Assembly (NCBI RefSeq): GCF_035222275.1
Contig: NC_085885.1
Coordinates: 3,348,001-3,412,000, forward strand
Direction of reading: 5' to 3'
DNA: 64,000 nucleotides
DNA from: Podospora bellae-mahoneyi
Lineage: Eukaryota; Ascomycota; Sordariomycetes; Sordariales; Podosporaceae
Shown here: in pieces, positions 22,968 to 33,973 of the stretch
Numbering within the stretch: the first letter of the stretch is position 1
How the letters are laid out: each line of letters begins with the position of its first letter
Notes under the pieces: generated by a model
Database searches by the model: none
Told to the model about the DNA's origin: nothing
Seen by the model: only the letters and a program-made list of their open reading frames with translations
Program-made: the position numbers and the translations under genes

Positions 22968-23329
22968 TTGGAGGGTAGAGGACTTTCAAGAAATTCAGCG
23001 TTACAGTCACACCGAAGGAGGACTCGGTCGTCCTATTTTTCGATTATTCTCATCTTTTCCTTGTTAGCGAGCATAAGACGGGGAGGTTACTTATTCCCAC
23101 AATTCATGCATTTGGTGGTTAGACGCCAGGGTGGGTGGCTGACAGAAAGTACGGTAGTAATATCTAGGCCCGGCCGATATTGATTAATTTTTAAACACAC
23201 TGAGCAGTCTGCCGTTTATTTGAGTGACTTGGTGTCGTAATGCAACAGAGAGCTGTAGAGATGAAGAAAAGACTGAACAGTGTGTGCATTGTGTAGGCTT
23301 GATCCGCCACAAATCTCCATCAAGCAACA
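22968..23329. other. 3' flank of vps9, upstream of tRNA-Met
   Basis: No gene is seen. The right part is the immediate upstream of the tRNA. Confidence 0.4.
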
Positions 23330-23401
23330 AGCTGCGTGGCGCAGCGGAAGCGCGCCGGGCTCATAACCCGGAGGTCACTCGATCGAAACGAGTCGCAGCT
23401 A
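23330..23401 (+). tRNA. Initiator tRNA-Met (CAU)
   Basis: The 72-base sequence has acceptor stem AGCTGCG/CGCAGCT with discriminator A, anticodon stem CCGGG/CCCGG and loop CTCATAA (anticodon CAT). The first pair is A-U and the T loop contains ATCGAAAC instead of TTCGAAT. Both are hallmarks of the eukaryotic initiator tRNA, so this is not an elongator. No intron is present. A T-run follows at 23,410-23,416, as expected for RNA polymerase III termination. Confidence 0.93.
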
Positions 23402-23729
23402 GCTTGTTCTCTTTTTTTGCACTTTTTGCTCTTTGATCCTGGAAGTCATCCTCGACTCTAGTTTGCATCATTTCGAAGTTTTTTTCTCTCGCTTCATCTT
23501 CGTTACAGCAGTCGAACAAGGTCTTCCAAATTCGTCGACCTTTTTTTTTCCTTGACGTTGGAGCGGAGCTGGAGTTCTCACTGCTGACTCATCCACCCAC
23601 CTACCCACCGAAATCTTATCTCCACACCGCGATGTCACACACTGGCCTTCAACTTCTTCTCCTTTCCACCACACGACTTGCCTTTTTTTTTAATCACACA
23701 ATCAAACTGAACGAAATAAGGCCGCGAGA

Positions 23730-25571
23730 ATGTGCGGTATTCACGCCGTCATCTCCCCCTCTTCTTGTTCATTCCCCGAAATCTCCCCGGAGTTGCACCA
23801 GAATCTTGTCAACCGCGGACCGGACTATTTCGGGCAGGTTATGCGGGAATCGTCGGGTGGGAGATGGAAGTTGCGGTTTACGTCTACTGTTTTGGCTTTG
23901 AGGGGCGACCGTGTCACGAAGCAGCCACTGCATGATGACAGTGGGAGCGGGGGTGGGAATGTGTTGTGCTGGAATGGGGAGGGGTGGAGGTTTATGGGGG
24001 AAGTAATTGGGGAACATGAGAATGACGGGGAGGTTATTTACCGAGAGTTGAAAGAGGCGAGGTCGGTGGAGGAGGTGATGGGGGTTTGGAGGGGGGTTGA
24101 GGGGCCTTTTGCGTTTGTTTTTTATTGTGAGGCGCTGCAAAGGGTGTTTTGGGGACGGGATCGGTTGGGGAGACGGTCGTTGATGGTGAGGAGGTTGGAG
24201 GGGGGAGGGGTAGTGTTGGGGAGTATTGCGGATGGGGAGGGGAAGTGGGAGGAGGTGGAGGCTGATGGGGTTTATTCTCTTGGGTTGGGAGATGGGGTAG
24301 CGAGGAGGCATGATTGGGTTGAGGAGGGGGAGAACCTCGTAAGTGCAAAATTCTGTCCTGGTGGGAGCTTGGGGGTTGTGAGAGGGGGAAACGGGGTTGT
24401 CGAGCTTACTTTGGCAGGTTTCTAGCATCGGGGTATTTAACAAGGCGGTGCCATCTCCTGAGGGAGAGATGCCGCTGACAAGCACGTCACCTTCTGTTCG
24501 GGCGCTCAAGGACCAGCTGGTTGAATCGCTCAAGTTGAGGGTGCTAAATATTCCCAACCCGCCATCCAGTGCAACAGGCAAGACCCGCGTTGCGGTACTG
24601 TTTTCCGGTGGCCTGGATTGTACCGTCCTGGCGAGACTATGCCACGATATCCTGGAGCCTCACCAAGAAATTGATCTCCTCAATGTTGGCTTTGAGAATC
24701 CGAGAGTGGGGGCCCGGCTGAAAAAAGAGGCCAACGGCAAAGAGGTGGACTTGTACGAGGCTTGCCCGGACAGGATCACGGGAAGGAAGTCCTTCGCCGA
24801 GTTGAAGAATGTCTGTCCCGGGCGAGTCTTTCGGTTTGTCGCTGTGCGTGGTCTTCTGCAACTGGATTTTACGCCCTTGATTGCTGACTATCACAGGTTA
24901 ATATCCCCTACTCAAAATTGCAGGCCCACCGGCAGCAAATCATTTCCCTCATCCATCCTCACAATACTGTGATGGACTTTTCCATCGCATGCGCGCTTTA
25001 CTTTGCCGCCCGAGGCCAAGGGTCAGTCAGATCAGAGAGTCCAGATCTGGACTCTGAGCCCTCACCTGTTTCGTACACATCGCCCGCGCGCGTCCTGCTT
25101 TCTGGCTTCGGCGCTGATGAGCTATTTGGTGGTTACTCGCGCCATGCTGCTGCTTTCCAGCAGGACAGATACACAGGGCTTGTGAAAGAGCTCCTGCGGG
25201 ACGTAAGCCGCCTGGCCGAGAGAAATCTCGGGAGAGATGATAGAGTCATGGCCCATTGGGGCAAGGAGGTAAGATTTCCGTTTCTGGACGAACGTCTGGT
25301 CAAGTGGGCCATCGCAACGCCTGCGTGGCAGAAGTGTGATTTTGAAAGGGAGGAAGAGAAGAGCGGTGTTGAAGCTGCAAAGAGAGTCCTGCGTCTTCTG
25401 GCGATGGAGTTGGGCATGGAGGGTGTTGCGAAGGAGAAGAAGCGAGCTGTAAGCTGGCTCGGTCTAGTGCATGATATGAAAGCTTTGCTAATTTGACGGC
25501 AGATTCAGTTCGGCTCGAGGACAGCCAAGATGGAGAGCGGCCGTGACAAAGGGACAGCACTCTTGTCCTAG
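23730..25571 (+). CDS. Asparagine synthetase domain protein (ASNSD1/YML096W-like)
   Basis: Four exons (23730-24338, 24418-24843, 24897-25448, 25503-25571) encode 551 residues. The protein starts MCGIHAVISP, placing Cys2 as the N-terminal nucleophile of a class II glutamine amidotransferase domain, with NRGPDYF typical of the fold. The synthetase half carries the ATP-binding VAVLFSGGLDCTVLARL and a later SGFGADELFGGYSRH. This combination and length match ASNSD1-type proteins, which are diverged from true asparagine synthetase; the product is not certain. The second intron uses donor GTGCGT and has a GCTGAC branch site. Exon 1 is unusually G-rich. Confidence 0.9.
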
Positions 25572-27089
25572 GTTTACTGATGACCAGTGCCATGCAATTG
25601 GTGGTAGACATGGACTGTCGGTGATGATACATTACAGATACTTCTGAGTCCGGTCTCGACAGGCGCAAATCTTTTGGGGTTGAGTCTTGTGGTTTCCTCG
25701 GAAGCCCTTGCTTTCCTGATTGCGAGTCTGCATCGCTGCATCGTGCACAGTGAAGTCAAAAGGCAAATCTGAGCCAGTCCATGTCTAGTGTTCTTGCTAG
25801 GTAACGCCGAAGTTGCGGTTGTTAGAGAAGCGTTTGCATTAACTTGGCAATCAGCTAGCGCGAAATGGGATGGAGTTTTCACTTCTTTTTGTTCCATAAA
25901 CTGGGAAACAGGAGCCGATGGAGAATGAGATGATGATAAAATGAAGATGGTTGTCCCGAATGTCCAAGCACGCCGCATGTGTTGGCCGTGCCATTGCTGG
26001 GTGTATCAGATCGCCGCAAGGGGTCCGGGTCGAGGTGCCGACTTCGTATCACTGTCGCCAGCATCAAAACAGGTTGTCCTCAGCTCCGTGACTCCACGAT
26101 GAGATAGCCGTGTTTGCGGCTCTGCAGAGAAGAATGTGCAAATTCTCAACTGTTCGGAGGACCGTTGCAGGTCATGGATGGCCCCTGGTTTTCCCCAGGT
26201 TAGTGAGGTTGTTCTTCCCCGGCATTTGAGCGTGTGATCAAGTCTGGACTCGCTTCTGCGGTCCGCCCGTTTTCCCCTGCAGCAGCCCGCTGACAGGTTT
26301 GGGATAGCCCCGGCTCGCACCGGCCTTGCTGCCTTATTTATCCGTTTAAGCCTCGGCAGGGACCCTGAACCATTCAACGATGGCCTCCATCACATCGACA
26401 GGGTTGCATTGAGTCCCGTATTTGGTTGGGGATGAAGAAGCTGAAGGTGTTCCGCTCCTTTTCTCTCCTTGCTGTCCAATTCAATGCGCGCGCCAAGTTG
26501 GGAGAGTTTCGTGTGTCTTGTTTTTTGTGTTGTCAGTCTCCTCGTTCCTCATCAGCTCTCGATTGCAAATTGAAGAAGTCGTCTTTGGTGACTGTTCCGC
26601 CAATCCACCTTTGCGATTTGGAATCCGCATTTTTAGCGCGACGAAACGAGCACGAAAAGCTGCATCTATTTGCTCGCATGGGCGTTAGGGCACCCCGCCA
26701 CCTGCTGCTCGTCACCGTTGGGGCTTTTTTCTTTCTGCTGGGTTCGTCACGAGACGTTCCCGGCTGTCAGTTCATATCAACGACCAACCCCCCCCTCCCC
26801 TGAGTGGCAGAGACTTCCACGCCGCATCTCAACTACCAACGTTTTGTGCTACTGTCAGAGGAGTGCAGGTTATTTTGATACCTGACCTGGGGAAGACCCA
26901 ACGTTCGGTGGGATCGAACCGTTGTGTTGGTAACGCCAACTGGTTTCCGAATCGGACGATTGGAATTCACGCGCATGGAATTACGGGACGAGATTTATGT
27001 TTGGGTTTTGCTGGGGCGACGACGATCTAGTATGAGGGAACTCGGAACGGTATATTGAAGCATATATATACGAAAGGGCAACAGACACC
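25572..27089. other. Intergenic stretch without a supported gene
   Basis: About 1.5 kb with no recognisable domain on either strand. The right 600 bases probably contain the promoter and leader of the next membrane protein. Poly-C and CT-rich runs occur at 26,783-26,800. Confidence 0.45.
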
Positions 27090-28570
27090 ATGGGCGAGAT
27101 CAAGGAATCGAGCTTTCAAGGGCCGATCAAGCCACCACTGGCGATGCCCTCTGCGCCGGGAACACCGGGGACACCGGGGACGCCGGGGACGCCATCGACA
27201 CCTACTGGCACCAATCCGTCACCCGTCCGGCCGAAGCTCTACCGTCGCCAGTCTCGCTTCACGGAAGAGCCCATGACGGAGAGGACGCCTGCTTGCTCAG
27301 CGTCGATCCACTCCTTTGATCCCTCCGCCCTTGACGACCCAAACGTCAATACTCTCACACACACAAACACCGTTCAGCAATTCCGCACCGCGAACAGGAC
27401 CGTCAGTCGAGACCTAAGCCACAGGAGCAGCAACCTCAGACGGGACTTGAACAGCTTCTCCTTTGGAGGAGCACCAGCAAACCCCGTCCTGCAAGAGGAG
27501 TCCCCAACAGCAATATCAAGAACGGGGACTCTCGACCCCCCACCGCAACCCCTATCCTCCCCAACTACAGCAGAGATCCCACCACCATCTGGCCCTCTCC
27601 CACTACATCGATCAGCAGGCCTATCCCCTGAAGAGAAAAGACGGGTTTGGCTCCGGTTAGCAAACTCGGTATTGCACTCCGCGCCGACGTTGGTGCTGCT
27701 GTATATAATGTCCACCTCCATCTCGGCGTTCAGATCGACCGCCAAATTCTCGTATGTTTTTTCTGCCTTCTTCATCCCCCTTGACTTACTAACACAATCA
27801 GCTCCCCGGGCATAACCCTCCTCTCAATCCTCTACCTCGACGCAATCCTCAACATCATCACCTGCTTCCGCATCCGCTCCCCCTGGCCAAGATGGCGGTT
27901 ATCCCTCCGCTTTCTTTTCGGGCTAGGATACATGATCCTCTTTTTCGTGTACATCGGTCTCGGAAATGAGGTTTTCCCGAAGGGGTATACCTACTGGAAC
28001 GTGCCAGACAAAATGGCTACACCGCTGGTGTATATCTTTCTCTGGTGGTTAGCCGCGTGGGATCTGGCCCACCTGCCGGTGTGCAGACCGGAGCTGTTTA
28101 GCTGTGCTAGGAAACGGCAGGGACAGCAGGAAGGGAGGAGACCGAGTGTTGCCTTGTCGGAATTGCACCCTACCAGCTTCCGGGCTAGGGTCCCGAGTAG
28201 TGTTGGGGGGGAGAGCGTGGTAAGTTATACCTGGAGGAGGTGGGTGCAACGGACCAGGACGCATAGCACGGGGGGTGTTCACTTTCATGAGATGGGACAT
28301 AATGATGTGGAGATGGGACCTACCAGGACGAGGACGAGGGAGGGGGATGTCATTGATGAGGGGGAGAGTATTAGTGGGAGGAGGTCGGAGTCGATGAGGA
28401 CGGGGACCGCGCATAGTGGGGAGGTTACACTAAGGGGGGATGAGGTTGAGAGGAGGAGTGGGGAGAAGGAGAAGGAGGCTGAAGCTGGTGGCGCTGGGAA
28501 GAGAGGAGAGGAAGGCGGGCGGCTGGAGGAAAGCCCGAAGACGGTGAGGGCTGCTGATGTTGGGCAATGA
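27090..28570 (+). CDS. Four-span membrane protein with disordered tails
   Basis: Two exons (27090-27751, 27802-28570) encode 476 residues; the intron has a CTTACTAAC branch region and acceptor AATCAG. The N-terminal 180 residues are Pro/Ser/Thr-rich and include PGTPGTPGTPGTPSTPTG, from a 9-bp DNA repeat at about 27,157-27,195. Four hydrophobic segments follow: VLHSAPTLVLLYIMSTSI, ITLLSILYLDAILNIITCF, FLFGLGYMILFFVYIGLG and PLVYIFLWWLAAW. The C-terminal 150 residues are charged, ending in an acidic/basic low-complexity tail. I do not recognise the family; it fits the many uncharacterised fungal integral membrane proteins. Both tails probably face the cytosol. Confidence 0.8.
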
Positions 28571-30180
28571 GGTTGTTTCTTGTGGGGTGATGCTGGTTGT
28601 GGTTGGGTTTTGCTAGGTCTCGGAGCTGGAACGGTGATAAGATCTCGAACTATCATGGCCTGCGGCTTCATCGGACCTGTTGGGGATCTACCATCAAATC
28701 AGCCTTCATCAGCCTCCTCAAGAGCGACACAAGGGGTATTTCTTTCGGAGTTGGAACATTTGGCATAGCGTTGTTGTTATTTGTTTGTTGGCTTGGGCAA
28801 GCGGCGAGAGTTTGAACGGAAGAGATGAAAGACGATCACGAGGTCAAGAAAGACATGCATTTCATACACGATCATTATCATCATCACGATACCCCCCTTT
28901 TTTTTTTATCTCGAACACTTCCTCATTTCCACAAAAAGTATATAAAGTGCATAGCATGTAATTATCATAATAGCCCACTACACCTCTACTTGTAATCATC
29001 TAATCCTAGTATAATTTCCACTCCTCTACATAGGTCGAATGAGTAACTCTTGAAACGTTAGCAGCGTGGTACACGAGTATGTTTGCACGTGCAAATGACA
29101 GTTTAATAAGTCAATCACGCAGCTTTGGGGCCGGAGATCCTCGTGGTCAGCAGCCATTGGTGTAACATTTGTTCAAGTCTTCAGCCCAGGTCAGAGTTGA
29201 GGCTAGCCCACGCCGTCGGCGAGTGTAGATCTTGGTAGAAAATTGGTCTCTTTGTGGATATCTTATCTCATTGGCAAACTGCCGTCTGGGCTGTGAAGTG
29301 TGGTTACGCAATTCATCGGTGATAGCAAACGTGAGTTGTTCGGTGGAACCTCGTGTTGAGGGCAGCTCCCAAGCACTTTGGGCTGCGTCTCTTCTTGGCG
29401 GTGCACCGCCGCAGGAAGAAGCCCAGGGACGGCGAAAACTTGCCCGGAGTTCGGGCATGACAAGATGATGGCAATACAGAGCTGATGAGGTCAGAGGAGC
29501 CGTTCACAAAAACCACTGCGGACTATCGGTCAAAATGCATTTGAGAGCCAGACATTACCCCGCAGGTTGGTGAGGATGACCACCGTTCCTGTTCCTAATG
29601 CGGCAGTCAAAGGTGCGTGTAAGCGTGCCAGCAGCGGTCCAATCCAATACGCCTTGGATGTCTTGCTTACATGTGCGAGTTCATCCGCGAGGAAGCTTCG
29701 CCATGAAGTTGCAGGATTTGATCTGCTCTCAATGAATTGCCCGAGGACTCTCTCTGGGCGCCGGGTTTGCAGATTAGTTGTTGTTCTGCCTTTTGGTGGT
29801 GGTGCTGCGCCTCACAAACCTGTCTGAATAGGAGGCCGTGGTGTAGGACGGGAGGGATCGCCAATAAGCGGACGGGGCCATGCATCGGGACTTCCCAATA
29901 GCGAACCGGGGGTTGTAAGTGCTACCTCTCAGCCTGGCGAGTTTGAGACCCAGCATCTGGATGGTACGGGAAATCTGCCGTGCCTCCAATTATAGACAGA
30001 CCATGCATGTCCTACCCCCTTGCTCGTGGATTGTCCCGATTGACGTCTTTCCTTCCATAGCTGAAGTGCTGTCTGGGTGTATATTATCGTCCGACCTACC
30101 CCAGCTCCTGTGAGGTTGTCTGGTTTACTCGCTATGGTGATACCACCTTGGTCCTGGCAGTTTGTGGCCGCTTGAACAAA
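28571..30180. other. Intergenic stretch without a supported gene
   Basis: About 1.6 kb. Open frames here are short, overlap on both strands and show no domain. A poly-T run at 28,891-28,902 lies in the 3' flank of the membrane-protein gene. Confidence 0.45.
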
Positions 30181-30915
30181 ATGGCCCCTTTTGGTCTTGT
30201 TACTACTTCTATACTTGATACCCGTGATGAGAAGACCTCGGATACCACGGATAACGCTGTGATATGGATAGTTGTCTCCATCGTTGCCGGCACTATTGGT
30301 GTCGTGACAGCCCTTACTACACTCGTCGTCTGCTACACCAAGCGTCATCAATACAAAAAGGCAAAGGCAAGAGATCCGTATCTGAGCCGCGAAGAGTTCA
30401 GCAGGAAGAGAAAGCTGAGCGCAAATGACTTGTTCAAAGAGGAGGAGATTTGGAGGGGGCATATGATCCGCAAGTCTCTCGCCAGCCGGTCAACCAATAC
30501 CATCGACCAGCAGCCACAGCAGCATCAACCAGAACCGCAACGGCAACAACAACCTCAAAAACTAGAACATGTGCCAGGATCAGACCAGCAGCAGCAACTG
30601 CTATCTCCCGCAGCGCTCTCAACAGCAGCGACCATCAATCAGATCGACCAGCAGATTTCCGAGATGGAGCGAAAAGAATCCACGAGGCTGAAGGAAGACT
30701 GGAAGAGGTGGGAAGCCCAGGTTCGACATGAACGGTCTGCTTCAGGGGAACAGCATCCAGCCATAGCGGCATCCAACAGTGTACCTATCATCGCTGTCCC
30801 TACGCCGCCAAAGCATCGATCCCACAACCGAGTATCGTTCCCAGAGTTGCGCCCAGAGCCGCTGAGGCCCCCGCCAAGAAATCCTGCCCGGTGTCAGCAG
30901 AGTAATGGTGGATGA
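30181..30915 (+). CDS. Single-span membrane protein with Gln-rich cytosolic tail
   Basis: A single exon of 244 residues from ATG at 30181. After a short polar N-terminus, one transmembrane segment (AVIWIVVSIVAGTIGVVTAL, then TTLVVCY) is followed by basic residues TKRHQYKKAKAR, giving an N-out, C-in topology. The tail has a Gln-rich run from CAG/CAA codons (about residues 118-143), a coiled-coil-like helix (ISEMERKESTRLKEDWKRWE) and a Pro-rich end. No signal peptide is evident. Function is not recognised. Fungal single-span proteins of this type are often stress or wall sensors, but the ectodomain here is too short to support that. Confidence 0.65.
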   Translation: MAPFGLVTTSILDTRDEKTSDTTDNAVIWIVVSIVAGTIGVVTALTTLVVCYTKRHQYKKAKARDPYLSREEFSRKRKLSANDLFKEEEIWRGHMIRKSLASRSTNTIDQQPQQHQPEPQRQQQPQKLEHVPGSDQQQQLLSPAALSTAATINQIDQQISEMERKESTRLKEDWKRWEAQVRHERSASGEQHPAIAASNSVPIIAVPTPPKHRSHNRVSFPELRPEPLRPPPRNPARCQQSNGG

Positions 30916-32014
30916 GGGTATAAGCGTAGGAAAGAAGAAAATGGGAAAGAAAACGAAGATGCTGAGATTCATCAAGTATAGCTACAGGCTCCTCTCGAGG
31001 CTTCGAGCGCCGCGGCCATTGCAGCCTCACAGAGGTTGCGTGGTAGTCTGCGAGGAATTCTATCAGATGACAGTTGGCTGATGCACAAGCCTCATTTGTG
31101 AAGCATGTATGCATATGATAGACAGTGAGAGACCAGCTTGGTGGCTTGAAGTATAGTGCGCCGCGTACCGGCAAAAGAAAGTGCTGGAAGGATCGCGAAG
31201 GAGGGAGAACGGAGACGCCAATCCGGTGAATGAGAGCCAATCCAAGAGCAGAAGTCGATAGGACAAATGATGAAAGAGGATTGCATAGATAGTGAAATAA
31301 ACCAGATTTCATTCACCAAGCTGCATCTGCCAACCTCTGGAGTGAACTGTCGATGGTGAGAGCAACAAGTGTGGCCATCCCTAAGAGTGGAAGACAGCCT
31401 TATCAGCTTATCTGGAGCCCGACGATCCGGCAGCCAATGGAAGCGCTCCACCAGCCCCGCCCATAAGGCTGCAAGGTCCGGTTCCGCCTGGTTCTTCAGT
31501 CATTGGCTGACTCAGCGATTTCACTTTCATTCACTTGGCGCCATCGCCCCACAGGGACCTGCCTGCCTGTCCGAGGATTTAGCAGCGGCCAACGTCAGTT
31601 TCACCGGTCGCCGACTTTCCTTTCAACCACAACTTTCTTGGACGTTGTTCTGGTCAACAGTGTCGTCCACGATCACTTGTTGCACCCTCAAACACCCAAG
31701 CATCGCCTTCAAAGTTGAGATATCCCCTCCCTAGCCAAGATCAGCACCGATATCATCGACTGCGCAATCAATCTCGAGTCCGGCCCTCGTTGACCGCACA
31801 GTCGGGGCGGCACTCTTCGGGCTTCTCCGTAGAACCGCAAAGTGCTGCTTGCAAACAGCAACCCGGGCTGTTTCCTCATCGCCACTACTTTCAATCAAAG
31901 CTACAACTTGCGCGGCTTCTGGCGGTCATTCAACAAACCGCCTCCAACCTTAACAGCCTGACGGATCCTTTTCCCCCGAAGTCATCTATTCTACCTACGA
32001 CTGCATCAATCAAC
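30916..32014. other. Upstream and leader region of TFIIB
   Basis: No separate gene is supported. The TFIIB frame is open back to 31715 but has no ATG before 32015, so this stretch is taken as 5' leader and promoter. CT-rich runs and CATCAATCAAC precede the start codon. Confidence 0.45.
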
Positions 32015-33061
32015 ATGTCGGCCCTTTATCCTCCCCATCCCCCCTCGGCTTCCGGCGAGTACAAGGAGGACTTAAACGCCATCCTCATGTGTGCCGAGTG
32101 CAAAGAGTTTCCGCCTAACTTGATCGAGGAATTCTCATCAGGCGACATGGTTTGCGAGTCTTGTGGATTGGTCCTAGGTGAGCGTATTATTGATACGCGC
32201 TCTGAGTGGCGGACATTCTCGAATGATGACCAGGGTAACGATGACCCTTCTCGTGTTGGTGACGGTCCCAATTTGATGATCGACGGCGATCAACTGCAAA
32301 CGACAATCGCTTTCGACGGCAAAGGTGCAAAGAACCTGTCCCATCTTCAAAATAAGATGACGAACGACAAGGGCTCCAAGCAACTGCTCAATGCGTATCG
32401 GGATATTCAAAGCTTTACCGACAGCATCAACACGGGTACCCAAGTTGCAAATGCTGCGAAGCACATTTACAAGTTGGTCGACGATGCCAAGGCCCTCAAG
32501 GGTAAATCGCAAGAAGCGATTATCGCCGGATGCATCTTCATCGCCTGTCGACAAGCGAATGCTGACCGTACTTTCCGTGAGATTTATCGCCTCACCAAGG
32601 TCTCCAAGAAGGAAATTGGCCGCGTCTTCAAGCAGCTTGAAACCTTCCTGCAGAAGGCCGGCGGTGCCGATGACATTACCAAGGCTGGGCCATTCAACCA
32701 GACCTACCAGGCCAAGGCCTCTACTACTGCTGTCGGGCTGTGCGCTCGCTATTGCAGCAACATGGGTTTCCGCAACCCGGTCAGGGTGGAGGATGTCGCG
32801 AGACGTCTTGCCAAGAAGTCGCAACAGGTGGCTGACCTCGCTGGTCGTTCTCCCTTGTCGGTTGCGGCTGCGTGCATCTACATGGCCTCGCATTTGGTTG
32901 GAGAACCCAAGGCCTCCAAGGAAATCGCTAGTGTGGCTGGCGTCAGTGATGGTACGGTGAAGACGGCTTATCGCTACCTTTACCAGGCAAAGGATGCTCT
33001 CCTTACCAAGGAGGAATTTCCAGACGACATGCCTGATGCTTCCAAGCTCCCGGCCAACTAG
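32015..33061 (+). CDS. sua7: Transcription initiation factor TFIIB
   Basis: A single exon of 348 residues, the usual TFIIB size. The N-terminal zinc ribbon has ligands C26, C29, C47 and C50 (CAEC...CESC), followed by the B-reader region DTRSEWRTFSNDDQ. Two cyclin-like repeats follow, each with a TFIIB signature (SQEAIIAGCIFIACRQ and SPLSVAAACIYMASHL). The factor binds TBP on promoters, recruits RNA polymerase II and helps select the start site. The intronless structure and high sequence conservation make this one of the surest calls in the window. The start is supported by matching the family's short N-terminus. Confidence 0.97.
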   Translation: MSALYPPHPPSASGEYKEDLNAILMCAECKEFPPNLIEEFSSGDMVCESCGLVLGERIIDTRSEWRTFSNDDQGNDDPSRVGDGPNLMIDGDQLQTTIAFDGKGAKNLSHLQNKMTNDKGSKQLLNAYRDIQSFTDSINTGTQVANAAKHIYKLVDDAKALKGKSQEAIIAGCIFIACRQANADRTFREIYRLTKVSKKEIGRVFKQLETFLQKAGGADDITKAGPFNQTYQAKASTTAVGLCARYCSNMGFRNPVRVEDVARRLAKKSQQVADLAGRSPLSVAAACIYMASHLVGEPKASKEIASVAGVSDGTVKTAYRYLYQAKDALLTKEEFPDDMPDASKLPAN

Positions 33062-33973
33062 GAGAAAGTCGGCTCAAAGGAGGCTCTGGCGATTTAACCA
33101 GCGTCATTACCACCGCCATTTCGTTCGTGGAGATCCGAATTGATCTCAAGAAGTCGATATTTTAGGATCAACCAGTTGCGGATCGATACATGGCACACTA
33201 CGTCTTATTCTTCCTCCGAACCAATACCGTGGTAAAAGCGGTGCCACATATCCGAGGAAGCCTGGATCAGACATCAATCTTCAGGAGCGGTGCTCAGTTC
33301 ACAAAGGCCGAGAGGCCTGGACTCTTCTGGCGCATTTGCACGCCCACAGCACTTTTCGCCATCAATCGGCGTTCTCTCCATTTGCCCTCTCCTCACTTTT
33401 TATTAATGTGCATCAACAGTGGCACATGGCGTTCAGGATGGAGGCTGGTTAGTATGCCCGAGTTTAGCGGCATCAAGATAACGGGAGATAGCTTGGTCAA
33501 ACAGAACGCAGTTAGGATGCTTCTCTTTAATGACTCTCTGGAAATGTGCGCTATGCTGTTTTGTTTTGCTGTTGTGGAAGTAAAGTTATCATGTCTTTTC
33601 ACTTTTCATTGCATTTATAGAGTAATAGTCTCACGATACCACACAGATTTATTTTTATTGATTGTTTATCTATCAATCCAATCCTCCCAACGTGCTATGT
33701 GCTGTTGAGATTTCTCTTAACAGTGTAAAGTTGCACGGTGTGGACGGTGCCAAGAAGTGACAGCTGCCAAGCCCATTGGGACCCACATGGTCCCAGCGAC
33801 AAATGGCAAGGTCCAAAATCCAAGCTGGCCGTGTCAATCGCGTCTTCCACAAGCAGCCGCCTCCCTCGTTATCATATCTGGGTGTCGCAACTTTTCCCAG
33901 GACTGCACCGTTTAAAGAGCAAGTCAGCACCGAGGAGCAAACAATCATCCAGATCGCCCCAATAGACGTCAAC
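33062..33973. other. TFIIB 3' flank and RSC7 promoter
   Basis: Open frames at 33190-33708 have no domain and probably lie in the TFIIB 3' untranslated region. No other gene is seen. Confidence 0.4.

Noticed and set aside
24034-24581. Long minus-strand frames opposite the ASNSD1-like gene.
   Set aside because: They are Pro-rich shadows created by the G-rich coding strand of exon 1.
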